From: Balanoglossus misakiensis
Taxonomy: Eukaryota; Hemichordata
Direction of reading: 5' to 3'
Assembly: GCA_040954595.2 (NCBI GenBank)
Contig: CM082594.2
Location: 1,674,001-1,738,000, forward strand
DNA length: 64,000 nt
Part shown: in pieces, positions 47,216 through 60,169 of the stretch
Numbering within the stretch: the stretch's first letter is position 1
How the letters are laid out: each line of letters opens with the position of its first letter
Position numbers and translations under genes: made by a program
Notes under the pieces: generated by a model
What the model was told of the DNA's origin: nothing
Database searches by the model: none
The model's input: the letters and a program-made list of their open reading frames with translations, nothing else

Positions 47216-47798
47216 ACAGTACATTACTCATCACACCTTTGAAACCAAAATATTATACCCATGCAAACATTTGTATTTCTCAAAGTACCCTTGTTTGTTT
47301 GTGCACAATGTTTACATGGCGCGCCGGTTGCAAAGAAAAACAGTGACAAGACGATACAGCACAGCGCATACAATCAACAAAACACAGAACAATGTCACCA
47401 TATTCGCAGCGTTACACTCCGGGACCAATGCCGACCACTCCATTTTACCATTTCCACCGCGCAGTTTTACCAGAGATCAGCCGCCGTACATGTATCCAAA
47501 CTGAAAGACAAAGAAATGATACCGTCTGCGAATTCAAATGCCACTAACGGACAGAGTGGCATCTGCGCATGCGAGTATGATAATTAGCATCCAGAAAAAT
47601 CCAGAATAAACCCACTGCGCATGCACTCTAGCCTTTAATTAGACAAAATAATCAGTTCAACGCAACACGTCCTGGTTGGGATTATAATAACAAAAGAAAG
47701 AATTATCAGTTCGGCAAGATTTGAATAACACCGAAAATTCACTACAGTGGCAACGCGCGTCTAAATTAAATGAGACACCTGATTTTATCAAGCTGATT
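47216..47798. other. Unassigned, possible exon-like frames
   Basis: Overlapping plus-strand frames 47261-47587 and 47271-47504 contain basic and polar residues without a known motif. No splice context or similarity is recognised. Confidence 0.3.
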
Positions 47799-47858
47799 CC
47801 ACAGGTCGCGCGCTAGTTGAGAGCGCTTGTGCTCTCAACTGCGCAGCGCGACCTGTGG
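47799..47858. repeat. Hairpin, ~26-bp GC-rich stem
   Basis: 'ccacaggtcgcgc' and 'gttgagagc' pair with 'gctctcaac' and 'gcgcgacctgtgg' around a short loop, with a few unpaired bases. Two-part stem, GC-rich in AT-rich surroundings. Confidence 0.8.
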
Positions 47859-50800
47859 TTGATATAATGGGCATGTAACAATATTTGCAACATTGTTGAT
47901 GCTTATGCAGACATTATGCTTGAAGAAATTTAAAACTCAAACTTTGTAGCCTAATATGAAGAAAACTCGGCAAATTGTGCGTGTCATTTTTTTCCGTTAC
48001 CATGCATTAATTTTACTGACACAGAACACTCCAAGGAAAGATACAGTACACGTCCAAGGACCGCCGATTACATGCACAGGTGGTTACAATGAATGTTGAT
48101 AAAACTTTTCTGGAACTGTTTCCATACAGTCAGTTGGACTTGGAAATACACAGGCCCCTATTATGCGACAAGTGACATCATTTCGTTTCTGATAAAACGT
48201 ATCATCGAGCAGTGGTTTTCCACGACAAAACGAGCGTCCACTCAATTTCACTTCCATGTTTCCCACAATAAACTTGTGCAGTTGTGGAATAAAGTCAGTC
48301 ATCGGACAAAGCTTAGAGTGTTCGCTCTTCGCGTAGAAACAAGCCCATTTTGTTGGATACTGTGACTATGCCCAAACTTAATAACTATGTTGGGACATCC
48401 GTATAGAGTAATTACTTGACAGTGAAATGAAAACCATGGAATATTATCTATATACAACAGATTATGATGTTTCACAGAGCTGTTTTGGAATGTGTAAAGG
48501 TGAAATTCGTTCTCGTTCTGACTTCATACCTGACCCACCCATTAGTAAAATGTTGATGGTCCTTCCACTCGGACAAGCACGCGGCTTTGTGGAAGCTAGC
48601 CGACAGTTATCGCTGGGTTGTCGGATTTGTTGCCGAACCCCAACGGTACAGCTGCGTACCACAGCTAGCTCGGAGCGAGAGTTTCGGTACCGAGTTGAGT
48701 TACAAATTCGGCCTGAGCTGATGGTTTGGGTTACGCGATCCCATGACTTGTACACGTTCACAGACGCTAAGCTTGTTAAGAAACTATTTGGACAGAATAA
48801 CGGTCAATCAAATATCACATACACACAAATTATTCATTAAATAATCTTATTTAAATAACTCGAAAAATATAAAATGAATAAGTACAACCATTGAAAGATT
48901 CTTTTGTCTAACGGTGACCAATTAAACGACCAACAGCAAATACAACATTCCACCAAAAGATAATAGACTGACAATTAATAGTACTGGGATTTGCATGCAA
49001 TAATTCTATAGCTAGCGTTAAAGTTTTCAAGGAACAGTCACGTATTACCTCACAATATTGTCCTGACGAGTTAGAAGAAGAAAAACTCCATGAAATTTCC
49101 AGCTCGAGGGTGGCGTAATCGGGGATCCATAAATAAGGGCAAATTCAAGTTCTCGAAAGTCTAGATTAGTCCACACAGAATACCCAAAGACCGGATCCAG
49201 GGCGCCGGGTTCACATGTGATGTACTCACGGAACTTCAATGCTCCAAGAACACTACTTTCTTGAAAGACCACTGGAACATACGACAAGAATCCTTGATGA
49301 TGGTGACGGGACGACATGTAAGGTAGTAAGCACGAGGTCGGATGGAAACTGGTCAATGTGGCCGGAGACAACACGTGGCATAGTAACCTTTTACAAATAA
49401 CGGCGAGGCAACGTGGCAATGTACGTTTTTTATACGACTAAAATACATAATTAATTAACACCTGGATACGCGGTGTGTTGAACAAAGGAATAAAAGTGAG
49501 GTTCACCTGGTCAATGAACCATTGGACACATGGACAACGTAACACGCTAAAAAAGCAAAACAAAACAGAACACTATTTATTTGATAACAATTCATGGCTT
49601 ACACTTAGTTTTCTAGTTGCTGAATACGAGAAATGACTTAAAAATCTAAACACATGAAGCAAATCTAGCCATATGCGTAACTTTCGGAAAATGTACAGGA
49701 CGTAAGACAGAAATTGGTACATAAAAACAAAAGCACAATTTGTTCGACGCTTGTGGTCTTCCTGCGCTTGGCGCACAGTGCGCCCTCATGCGACCGAATC
49801 GAATCATGGGAATGGGAACATGGTGACTGTCGCTTATTTTGGTCTAACGTAACCATGGTTACCTGTCGTGAAACCTTATGTTCTACACATTGTTGTTCGT
49901 GGGAGTGGCATCAGTTTGCGTTCAGGTGAGAATTGTTTGCTCTGCCTCCGCGTATGATTCGAAAAACGCGTTTACAAAGCAAAACGGATATCGATACTTC
50001 CGGTTTGTAATGTGCGATCGCTTATCCTGGACAACTTTGAATCCAGCAGAATTGTATTTGACTTTCAATGTACTAATGTATTTACAGGCTACTTATCAAA
50101 AAACAGGTGCTAAGTACTTAAACTGATAATTCTATTTTGATGTTACTTAGTTCCTATATTAACATTACTCCTCTGCCTTTACGTACAGTACAGGTGACAT
50201 ATTAATATTAATCCAGGATCTAAGTAACATGGTACTCGTAACTCATCTGGAAATAAAGGTTTCAAACCAACAGGTATTAACATTATTTTGTAACACAAAG
50301 TGCAATTAGTTCTACATAGGATAAGTTCTATAGAGAAATATTGGTATTCACACAGGTGTCATGGAAATCTGAATTGATCAGGATATCAATGTCCTCATTG
50401 TTACTAGATACAAAGGATTAATTGATTTCTGAAATATCTGAAACAAAAATTTAAAGGAAACTTTCTCTCAGAAGGCACTGTTTATTTACGAATAGTATGG
50501 CTGCAGACATAGAACATTCATGCCCTGAAGTCTTGTCCAAGTTCCTGTCATGTCATTTAGCTCTGAGATATTGAAAAATTCAACCTCAGCATGTCATTGC
50601 TATCAAAATATAGCATCACTACAATCAACAGGTCTGCCCTGCATCTGAAAGCTGTTACACACATGTTGCTGTACAGTCAAGCCCCCGCCAACAGTGCCCT
50701 CGTAGGGGAAGGAACCCTGACATGTTTTCATGTTCAGATATTTCAGAATTAGTCTTTCAATTGGTAGTGTTTGATAAATAGCCCCTAAACTTTTGCATTT

Positions 50801-50998
50801 GTTGTTTATGTACTTTTAAAGGTTTCATTGTTCAATAAAAAACTTGAAAAGAATTCTGTTGTCATGTCATATAACAGTTTTGAAATACTAAGTACCCATG
50901 TACATACATATACATGATTTGTTGGCATCATGCCTCAATATTTATGTGATTGTGCCCTGCAATGGGGCTAAAATCAAGTTTGGTAAACTGGTTCATTA
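47859..50998. other. Unassigned DNA with two longer frames
   Basis: A 137-codon plus frame (48427-48840) and a 124-codon minus frame (49045-49419) are the longest here; neither shows a recognisable domain. Mixed composition and no repeats of note. They may be exons or chance frames. Confidence 0.35.
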
Positions 50999-51672
50999 GG
51001 CTGCATTCTCAAACACCTCTGGAGGGGGGGGGGATTTGAAAAAATTGAGGGTATGTAAGGGGGGGATTTGAAATAATTTAGGGACTGAAAGGGGGGGGAC
51101 TTGAAAACTTTCACGACTAAATATTTATTTGGAGTCCATTCATCAACACCTTTCAATCATTGACTGGTTTATCTAGTGTCCCAGGTCAGGGGACTTGCCC
51201 CCACCCCATGATAACTTTGAGCGGTGACGGTTAAATTTGTCCTCCCCAACATACCGGTTAGTTGAGTTAATTTGCTTTTGCCGGGTTCATTAAAATGCAG
51301 CTTTGAGCTCTGTATTTTATAACATTTTCTTACGTGGGAGGGAGACACCCCCTCCCACACCCTTCAATTCTCGGTTTACAATGTCTCCCAACACACAATA
51401 CAAATGCTTAAAAAATAATAACAATGTTCAGTTTTAATAACCACTGATTTCAAATTCTTTTCATGGGAGCACTGTTTTCTATTTTACAAGATAGATAGGT
51501 GATGTGTTTTGCTCTGTGAAAGAAAATGGGGGGGGGGGGATTTCAAAATTTTGGCAGTTCGGAAGGGGGGGATTTGAAAAATATTTTGGGTTGTGTACGG
51601 GGGGCATGTGAAAATTAGCGGTAAAACAAAATTGAATTCTCCCCCCCTCCAGAGGTGTTTGTGAATGCAGCC
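50999..51672. mobile_element. Harbinger-like MITE, 674 bp, TTA target duplication
   Basis: TTA at 50996-50998 and 51673-51675. Inverted ends start GGCTGCATTC(T/A)CAAACACC and continue to a G-run (~35 bp). Just inside each end are several 'gggggatttgaaaa' blocks. No transposase. Lies between unassigned DNA and the second IS3EU-like gene. Confidence 0.8.
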
Positions 51673-51675
51673 TTA

Positions 51676-52503
51676 TGCGTTTAGGGTAAGGACTACAAAT
51701 TACTGAAAAAAAAACAAAAATGTCAATGTGAAATTGCAAATAAAAACTCCTTCGTAGTTTTGACCTCCAAAAATGAAGTAAAAACAATGGGTCACTTTGC
51801 TGCCCATTAATGTAAATGCTACGTAGGTTTAACAACACAAACTTAAATTTTTATGTTTCAGTGTTTATGACAAATTAAGCTCTAAAAAGAACTGTATTAT
51901 GGTTAGGTTTATGGTGTATTTTGTATGAAACTGCTTTGTTTAGTAGAATGACACTTTTTAAACACTTTTTCACTTCAAACTGGCATGTATGTCTCGGGAG
52001 TGAATTTTGTACATATTACGCCATTTCGATTCTATTCTGACTTATGTTAGGGTTTGAACACAGGTCTCTACCCTCTATTATTCCACAGGGGTACTTCTGC
52101 TGACTACCACTCACATGTTGACTATTATTAACAATCCATTACATGCAGACGTGATGTAACTAGACCTACGACCTAGATTCTTAAAGTGCAAAAACACCCT
52201 AGGCAAATTCGTGTTATAGGTGGAAAATACCAGGAGTTGGCATGGGCTTACAATTGAAACCCGACAGATTCAAGCTAGTGACTGAAACTGTTAGATTTTC
52301 ATTATAAACCCACTCCAACTTGTGGTAATTCATAGAAAAGAAAACATTGTATACATTCACTAAATTTGGAATTGTCCAGGCAAGTTCATATACATGTACT
52401 ACATGTGTAATGCGAGTAAATGTATGGCATTTTTCATAAAGTCATTTGTACCTGAATGTTTGAATGCAATATTGTTACAAATACATTTGAGATGTTATGT
52501 ACT
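51676..52503. other. AT-rich stretch downstream of second IS3EU-like gene
   Basis: No gene or repeat recognised. It may contain the 3' end of the IS3EU-like element, but I could not find a terminal inverted repeat. Confidence 0.45.
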
Positions 52504-54819
52504 TCATTCACTCTCCATAAAAGTCTGTACTATTTCAACAGTCTGCACATACAAATCAATGCCATTATTTTCTGATTCAGAGAGTGGGTCTACAAATGTA
52601 CACAGTTGTTCATATTGGTCCTCTGTCAGGTTTAGAGAAATGTTTGGGACAACAATCTCTTCAGGTTCAGCTGTTGATCCATGCATTGGTGATGGCATTG
52701 GTCCATCCCAGTCAACACCATAGTATTCAAAATCCTACAAGACATAACACAAGAAACTGAAAGCATTCTTTACATTTCAAATAATATTTTCACAGCTGTA
52801 TTTCATTCAAAGGAACCCCAAAGTCAAATTTCACCTTTAATGTGGAGTTGCACAAAAGTTGTGATTTTGCCAAATGTAACTTTTTACATATATCAGTAGG
52901 TCTAATACTGACCCAAATTCTAAATTCCCCCCCCCCCCCCCAAAAAAAAAAAAATAACACTTTTTGGAAGGAGTGGGCAGCTCCACACGTTTCTTGTTTA
53001 CGTACAGAAGCCAATGCACCAGCAAATGTCTGGTTATAAAATAACAAGCCGATGAGGTGCTAATTGATTATCTCATCCCTGATACTTATATAAAGTTCTA
53101 CCTGTAGTGTTGGTGAGAAGACTTCTCTGGCAACAGTTCTAGCAGAATTTGATATTTGCAGCAAACCTCTGATCCACAATTGATTTGGGGTCTGATGTCC
53201 AGCTGTTCTTATACCATGGCAATTCTATCCTCCTGTAAATTACTCCAATGCTCTATTTATTCTTGGTAGGTAAACAAACTGCACAGAAAACATATGCACT
53301 TCATTTGTAGGGTCCAACATCATCTGATCCTCCATGTAATATAGCATATCGTAAAACACAAATATGCAACCAGAGTACATGTCCCTCCAAAGTCTTTCAA
53401 TCCTTTGATTGTGCACACTGCTACCTGCAATGTGGCTTCCTCTATTGTACCCTCTTTCTGGATGAGTCAACATGAACCTTGCCACTTCTATATTTTCCAT
53501 ACCTTTATCTGATCTGACACGTGCAGGAAGACCATGTGAATCAACTGCATGCTGAAACAGTGACAGGACAGTGTTGGCTTTGTTGTCAGCACTACAGTGC
53601 AGGTACATGATTTTCCTGGAGTATCCATCAATTGCACCATGAATTATTAAACCCCACCTAAAAAGATGAAAAATAAACCATAAAATATAGTATTGCAATG
53701 ATTGGAATAAATATTAAAGAAAACATTAATGCAGGTTTGTAACTCTTGTATTGTATGCAGATTTGAAGCTGTTTTATTACCAAAATTGAGGAAATTATGA
53801 TTGCCCAACAGTAAAAGAGTTTTGTAGTTATCCGACCTGGAGTGCTTAAATTTGTATCATTGACACATTTGTTAGCATACTTTTTGTAGTAAAACCTCCA
53901 ATAAAATGCACACCAAGTCCAAGCTGGTATGTCAGATTAGCATATGTAAATATTTTTTGTAGTGGACAGTTAAGTTATACAGACATGAATTAAAAAAAAA
54001 AAAAAAATTTTTTTGTCACACTATAAACAGTCTCACAAATATTACCCTGAAGTCTCACTCTCATCACTGTGCCAGTAAGAGGATAAACACAAAAAAGCTG
54101 ACCAATGCGCTATGCATGAAAAGAACATACCTGATGAGTTTGTGGTTCCCATCAATGTGCCAAAGAGCAAGTGGCGAAGATACGTTGAAGGTTCTGCGAG
54201 GGGTCAAGCGTATTTCCAAGCCCCGCATCAGCACTCCTCGTAGGTCAACTCTGCGTACAGCACTTCTAATTCTGTTCTGCTGGACTCGTAATTTTTTATT
54301 CAGAAGAAATCCCCCCATTCTCCTGTACCCGCAATTGGGGAAATCGCTGAGAATATCACGAACATGCACATCTAGTTCATCGTCGGTTATCGTACTGTAG
54401 GTATCTCGAACAGATATACTGTAAGAACTGAGCCGGCGTCTTACAGTGCGTTCGCTAATACCTAACATACTAGCAATCTTGCCAGCGCTGAACCCCATAC
54501 CAACTAAAAACCTCAATTGCTCTTCAGGAATGTAATACGACGGTCGTCCTCTAGTACCTGGTGTTAATACAGCCGGTTGGTAAGACTCGTGCTCGTCAAC
54601 ACATAACGTCCGTTGTAGTTCACCCTTGGCTAAGTTGACAACTTCAACGACTCGGCCACTACACAAACCCGCAGCATTCACCTGAACCAGCAACCACACT
54701 AAACTTTCGCACCTTCGTTCTAGGTCTTCGACTCTCTCTGCTTGAGGCTCACTGTCCAATTCATGGATTATACTGTTTAAAATTGACATCACATGGCCAC
54801 GAACAAATTGGACGTCCAT
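52504..54819 (-). pseudogene. Second IS3EU-like DDE transposase, three exons, two nonsense codons
   Basis: Exon 1 54819-54131 starts ATG (MDVQFVRGHV): HTH segment (FSAGKIASMLGISERTVRRR), IS3-type second HTH (NCGYRRMGGFLLNKKLRV) and the first Asp in WHIDGN. GT-AG intron 54130-53658. Exon 2 53657-53102: [10 protein letters not shown], second Asp in [10 protein letters not shown], Glu in NQRIERLW, then TAA at 53240-53242 and TAG at 53225-53227 before conserved TPNQLWIRGL. Intron 53101-52735. Exon 3 52734-52504: DFEYYGVDWDGP and an acidic end, stop. Phases match at both junctions. The first copy (21109-23829) has no intron at the exon 1/2 point. Full length would be ~490 codons, but the nonsense codons remove the C-terminus. 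Confidence 0.82.
52929..52954. repeat. C-run followed by A-run
   Basis: About 14 C then 13 A, inside the second intron of the IS3EU-like gene. Confidence 0.9.
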
Positions 54820-54908
54820 ATTGTCGAAGTTTCAAAACTTTAACTTCCGGGTCACCGTTTCGAGATCGCTATAAGACCCCCTAAGCTCACCCCCAGTAGA
54901 CCTGACAT

Positions 54909-55269
54909 ACTCTAATCGAAAAGCTGTGCGTTCTCATCGAAAAGCTTTAGCGCTCTGATAGAAAAGCTGGGTGTTCTAATCGAAAAGCTAGGTGCTCTTA
55001 TCAATAAGCGGGCGCCCTCATCGTAAAGTGGGGGTGGTAACTCTGATCGAAAAGCTGTGTGCAGTGATGGAAAAGTGAATACTCTGATCGAAAAGAGCGA
55101 ATACTCTGATCGGAAAGCTGTGTGCTCTGATGGAAAAGTGAATACTCTGATCGAAAAGCTTCGTTCTCTGATCGAAAAGCTGTGTGCTCTGATGGAAAAG
55201 TGAATACTCTCATCGAAAAGCGCAAATACTCTCATCGAAAAGTGAATACTCTCATCGAAAAGCTGTGTG
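54909..55269. repeat. ~21-bp satellite upstream of IS3EU-like gene
   Basis: About 17 copies of 'ctctgatcgaaaagctgtgt' with variants (gatgg, catcg; aagtgaata). It begins ~90 bp upstream of the transposase ATG. It could be sub-terminal repeats of that element. Frames across it are artefacts. Confidence 0.9.
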
Positions 55270-55898
55270 CTAATTTTGGCATGAATTACACTCCATAGAT
55301 TTGGACTGTTGGTTGGTTACCCATTGATTGCTTTACTTACCTGTTAGTCAGGGTGAGTGAATTGTACCTTTTAAACAGACTTACCTGGTTTTGTCTAATT
55401 TGCTGTTATTTACTGTAATTCTGAATACTTGAAATAGTACTGCACAATGCATATATTATCAGTACATGTCATGATTTATACTATGATGAAGCCATGTTGA
55501 CGTTATGTTTACAATTCATCAGTATATTAGCATCTCCCTGATGTTGAGAACTGTATTGTAATTTCATTGATTTACCTGAATATTTTTGTGTATTTATTTA
55601 CTTGTGTCTTAGTCGCTGACGCTTAGTCTGACCATGAGTAATGGGGAAATACACTGACACTGCAATCTTTATTTCTTTGCAGGTTCTTTGTTGTTGCGTA
55701 GTTGTTTGGTTGTGGTACTTGTTTTCAAGTCACTTACAGTTTACTATTCAAGTCTCGCTCCTGTCAAAACCACTTATGGTCTATCATTATCCAAATTGAA
55801 CCATTGTAATGTGTGACTGCATACGGAAGCTGGAATAAAAGTGCTCATTGGAATTGAACTCTAACCGTGGTGTGCGTGTCCAATGTTCCTGTGTTACA
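55270..55898 (+). promoter_or_regulatory. Probable 5' LTR region of Ty3/Gypsy element
   Basis: The right limit is set by 'gtgttaca' just before the primer binding site. AATAAA at 55834-55839 fits the R/U5 part of an LTR. The left limit is not resolved, because the 3' LTR is not in the window for comparison. Confidence 0.5.
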
Positions 55899-55901
55899 TT
55901 T

Positions 55902-55921
55902 TGGCGTAGTCGGCAGGATTC
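55902..55921 (+). promoter_or_regulatory. Primer binding site, tRNA-Ser type
   Basis: TGGCGTAGTCGGCAGGATTC is complementary to the CCA end, acceptor stem and T-arm of animal tRNA-Ser. It lies 3-4 bp after the presumed LTR end and ~800 bp before gag. Confidence 0.8.
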
Positions 55922-56724
55922 CAGCAAGACTTCCACAGCAGGACTTCAGCGAGATTTCCAGAGTGGACATCATTAACCCTGACTGTACTGAGAGGATAAG
56001 TGCTGAACATTAAATCCAGTTATGAACTTTTGTTGCCATTATACATAGCTCTGTTATAATTGTGGGATTATTAGGGCAAATTTGTCAGAAGTCTTCTTTT
56101 TCGAATATTCGCCAAGGTCTGAATGTGTATGCACTCTGGGCACCGTACTCCTCACGGGACCTGATAACTCGGGTCAGTGCAACATGTTCACCTTGGGCTT
56201 TTGGATCGCCTTCCAATGGCTGTGATTTGAAACTCGAAGAAATGAAATTCCACTGTCCAGAAATATCAGAGTGATCATACAGATTTCTTTTGATAATGTC
56301 TTACATTTGTATGAAAAGTAGTATTCGCAGCTATGATGGATTGACTTTTCAGTGATCAGTGCATTTGTTGGTGACAAATTTTTTTTACGTACTTTTGATG
56401 TTGTATATGTCTTCAAATATTAAGGTTGTACTTGCTTAGATTGTCCTGAATGTATTTTGTATAGTTAAAGCTGCACATGCTTCATAATTTTGATGTTGTG
56501 TATGTCTTGTACTATTATTGGTTATATGTACACGAATCTGTATCATTAAGAATGCATATTTTGTTTTGAAGCTTGAATGGGTTTGACACATTTGCATGGT
56601 ACATGTATTACTGCTGAAATATTGAGTTGCGCTTTCGTGCTAGCGTTACATACTTGTACATATATACTTACCGGTTACCGAGTCACATTGCTTACATACC
56701 CTGTTGCCCTGTATTACAAATAAA

Positions 56725-57680
56725 ATGGCCTCTGCAGAAACTCTTCAGGAAATGAAAACTGAAATAGAAAAATTAAAGTTGGTTATCTCTCAGAAAGAAC
56801 ATGAAGCCGCAGCAGCACAGGCTGATGCAGATGAATCTCAGAAAGAAATAAAGCGTCTAATTGAAGAGCAACAATATAAAGCTGGTGAAACTGGGAAAAT
56901 GATGTATATGGTTCCAAGCCGAAAACTTGATCGCTTTAGAGGGAAACCAGAAAGTAAAGGTGACCTCACTGTTGACGACTGGATTGAAGATGCCAGAGCT
57001 GTGATAGCATCCCGTTGTGTGACTAGAGCTGAACAAGCTGCTTTCATCGTTGAACACCTTGCTGGAAAAGCACGTCGAGAAATACTTGGACGAGGGGAAG
57101 CTGTGACATCTGATCCTTTGAAGATATTTTCAGTGCTGGCAAATGTGTTTGGTGACGGTGATAGTCTACCCCAGCTACAACAACGTTTCTTCGCATATAA
57201 ACAGTCTGATGGTGAAGACATTGTTACATGTTCTTTGGAACTAGTAAATTTGTATGACCATATGGTACAACTAGACTCATCCTTCAGACCGGGTGGAGAA
57301 GTTCAACTGAAAAACCGTTTGGCTGAAGCTGTACGTGATGACAATGTTCGGATGGAATTTCGACGGCTTAATGCTGATAGCCCGAGTCTTTCTTTTTTTG
57401 ATGCTCGTGACCGTATCATTGAACTGATGGGCCTACGAAATTTACCTCAGAAGCCAAGACGAGATGCTAACGTCCGTGAAGTCTCAGTTGAAAGTGATGT
57501 GCATGATGTGATCCGAAAACAGGAAGAACAAATAGCAACACAACAGAAGCAGATAGAGTCTCTAATCTCCATGTTAAAGAACCCATCACATAAATCAGTT
57601 CTGAAGGAACCCACTCAACGGAAGGATGGTACACGCAGATGTTGGTCCTGTAACTCTCCAGACCACTTACGCAATTCATG
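56725..57680 (+). CDS. gag: Ty3/Gypsy Gag, 5' part
   Basis: The ATG at 56725 (MASAETLQEM) is preferred; the frame is open slightly upstream but without an ATG. Residues ~5-50 form a coiled coil. From ~60, the capsid-like region carries FRGKPESK, VDDWIEDARAVI and FIVEHLAGKARREI, typical of metazoan Gypsy Gag. A second coiled coil (IRKQEEQIATQQKQIESLIS) comes before the start of a CCHC zinc knuckle (CWSCNSPDH). The knuckle's last Cys codon is split by the element at 57681. Gag resumes at 58910 with a basic tail (PRKKPRSEQ) and a stop before the protease. In life it forms the particle and binds RNA. Confidence 0.85.
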
Positions 57681-58901
57681 GTTCCACAGCTGTCAATCAC
57701 ACTGAACCCTCAGCCAATCAGAGCCGAGAAAAGTCATGCTGTTCACGCAACCGCCATTTTGTCCCACATATAATCAACAACATGGCCCAGCCTACAGTAC
57801 ACGCTCAGTTAGAGATAGACAGACTGGAAGTTTTTTTTTCAGTTTTAGGAACTTAATGGTTTTAAAATATCGGCCAGAATAGTGAAGAGATGCGCCTGGG
57901 GGACGTTTAAATCAGATGAAAGGTACCTTGACCCAACATCGAGTATATTTTTTGTTCCGTTTCCGAAGCCAAAAACGCAGAGAGAGAGGTGTCTCAGGTG
58001 GTGGATATTAAAAGTTTGTGTTTAGATTTTAAACTGACACGTCTTCAATATAAATATTCAGCAATGATTTTATTGCTAAAGTGTTTGAAAATTTTGAAAT
58101 TCATATGCTGCTTGCAATTTCCATTTGACATGTCAATGTTGTTCGACCCGTTATAAAATGTCCGGCGTTGTAAACAATGGGGCCGCGCGCTGTCAATCCA
58201 ATAACGTTCACGTAGTTTTCTGACTATTTGCCGCATTATCAGTGTTTTCATCCATATTTACCTACCAAAAATATCGTCAGATGAAGTGATACCTCTTGTG
58301 TCTCATATTTCGTCTGATTTCACTCAGAAACAGCACGATAAACTTAACCTTTGGGGCCCGTTATTACTAACAGCTGATCGTGGTTTCATGTCCGTTTGCG
58401 TGTGACCCCGACACGGGATCCCGACCGCGTAACTTGATCTGTCGATCCTTTTAAAATAGTGCTATTTTTCGCTGAAATGTTTAAAATTCACAAAGAAGCT
58501 CACTTTCATGGACACTTGGTCTATGTATGTGATAAATATATAATTCCCCCGTATTCCTCACTCGTGTACCTGCGTCGCAAACTCGACATACCAAGTATAG
58601 CCTGCGGCCCGGGGGGATACGGCCGCTATCGTCCGCGATTCAGGCACACTCGTTCGAAATACGGGAGAATTATACCTCATTAAACCCTTTTCCTGTGACT
58701 TCTTGGATAGGTTTTTTAAGTCTGGTAGGTAGCATACAGAAATGTCGCCAGGAACGTTGCGCAGACTATCGCTGAATGAATCTAGTTTCCCCATCCACGT
58801 TGTGGAGCTATGGAGGTCAATGTCCCACAAGCTCGAAGCTTGTGGGGCGTAGCAACAGTAACCAAGGGGGGCGTGGCTTATTACCGTAGGGTGGAACTAT
58901 G
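57681..58901. mobile_element. 1221-bp insertion in gag, hAT-like?
   Basis: 8-bp flanks AATTCATG (57673-57680) and AATGCATG (58902-58909) differ at one base; CATG is exact. The ends share inverted 'gttccac'. Gag reading on the two sides is continuous apart from this DNA. No transposase inside. An 8-bp duplication would fit hAT elements, but the very ends do not align cleanly, so the class is tentative. Confidence 0.6.
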
Positions 58902-58982
58902 AATGCATGTCCTCGGAAGAAACCCCGTAGTGAGCAATCTGCAAAGACGTCACCACCTGGTTCCCAAATGCAGCATTTAAAC

Positions 58983-59929
58983 TAACCCAACCTACTGCTG
59001 AGAGCCGCGTGGTAGGTGAGACAACTATTGACGGAGGCTCAATTGTACATAGAGCTGTTGGAGATTGTCCTGTTGCTACAGTCAAGCTTGGACATACTGA
59101 AGTCGGATGTTTAATCGACACTGGTGCGGAGGTGTCAACAGTGACTGAACATTTCTTTAAAGAGCACCTAGCTCATGAGGGAAAGTTAATAGATGTCACG
59201 TCATTTATCCAGATTTCTGCGTCCCAAGGATTAGAGATTCCATACATTGGCTATGTAGAGCTTTCCGTCACAGTATGTAATCACACGTTCCCTAACTTAG
59301 GATTTCTTGTGGTACGTGATCCAATCGACACTCCAGTTGAGACACGTAAGAAGAAAATACCAGGTGTGCTTGGATCCAATGTGTTTAGAGATGTACGAAA
59401 AACACTTATAGACGAGTATGGTGATAACTATGTGGAGGAGTTATCAAAAACACTGTGTGCTGATGACATCAAATTCCTTCATGTGTTGGAGGTTTACCCA
59501 TCAAAAGCTGTGAACCAGGAGACAGTTGTGACGACCTCACATGTCAGACCAGTTCGAATTGCTGCTAGGGGGCCTGTATTGATTCCTGCTCGTACTATTC
59601 GTGTGATCGAAGGTTCAATTCAACCTGCTGCACCAGGACAGATATACCATGCACTTTTGGAGAGACATATTGCTCATGTCGCTGATTTACCAAGTGGAAT
59701 AGCCTTAGGTGCAACCTATGTTTCTGTTGACAGGACTGGCAGAGTTCCTATGCAAGTGGCTAACTTTAGTGACACTGATACTTACCTGTTACCACGCACT
59801 CCAATTGGTATGATTAAGCCTGCCTTGATAGAGCCAACCATTGAATTCTGTACTGTTAGTGAGAATGAGGTACAAGTCAAGAACAATGCTGTTTCCAACG
59901 TTGTTACCCCTATACTGTGCAGAACCTGA
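58983..59929 (+). CDS. Ty3/Gypsy protease and linker
   Basis: Reads in a frame different from Gag, as is usual. The aspartic-protease active site DTGAEVSTV is at 59117 onwards, preceded by a hydrophobic strand (VATVKLGHTEVGCLI); the second half includes GVLGSNVFRD. About 240 further residues form a linker towards RT. The frame stops at 59927-59929 while the next part continues at 59917 in another frame, so a frameshift separates protease and RT. No ATG is needed; it would be made by read-through or frameshifting from Gag. Confidence 0.85.
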
Positions 59930-60169
59930 TGTCCAGAATGGATGTTGGTGATATTAGTCAGAATCAGCGAGAAGAGTTGCATGAATTGATCAGAAAATAT
60001 GAATCAGTGTACAGTAAAGATGAGGATGACATTGGTTACTGTGACATTGTACAACACAAGATTATCACAACTGATGACAAACCAGTAAAGTTACCCCATC
60101 GTAGAGTACCACCACACCAGTGGGATAAAGTCCGTGAATATATTAGCAAATCGTTGGAGCGTGGCATTA
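59917..60169 (+). pseudogene. Ty3/Gypsy RT, N-terminal fragment
   Basis: Residues such as LHELIRKYESVYSKDEDDIG and KLPHRRVPPHQWDKVREYIS match the start of Gypsy RT (region before the fingers). The frame is cut at 60169 by the TTA-flanked element; the rest of RT resumes at 62231. Confidence 0.85.
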
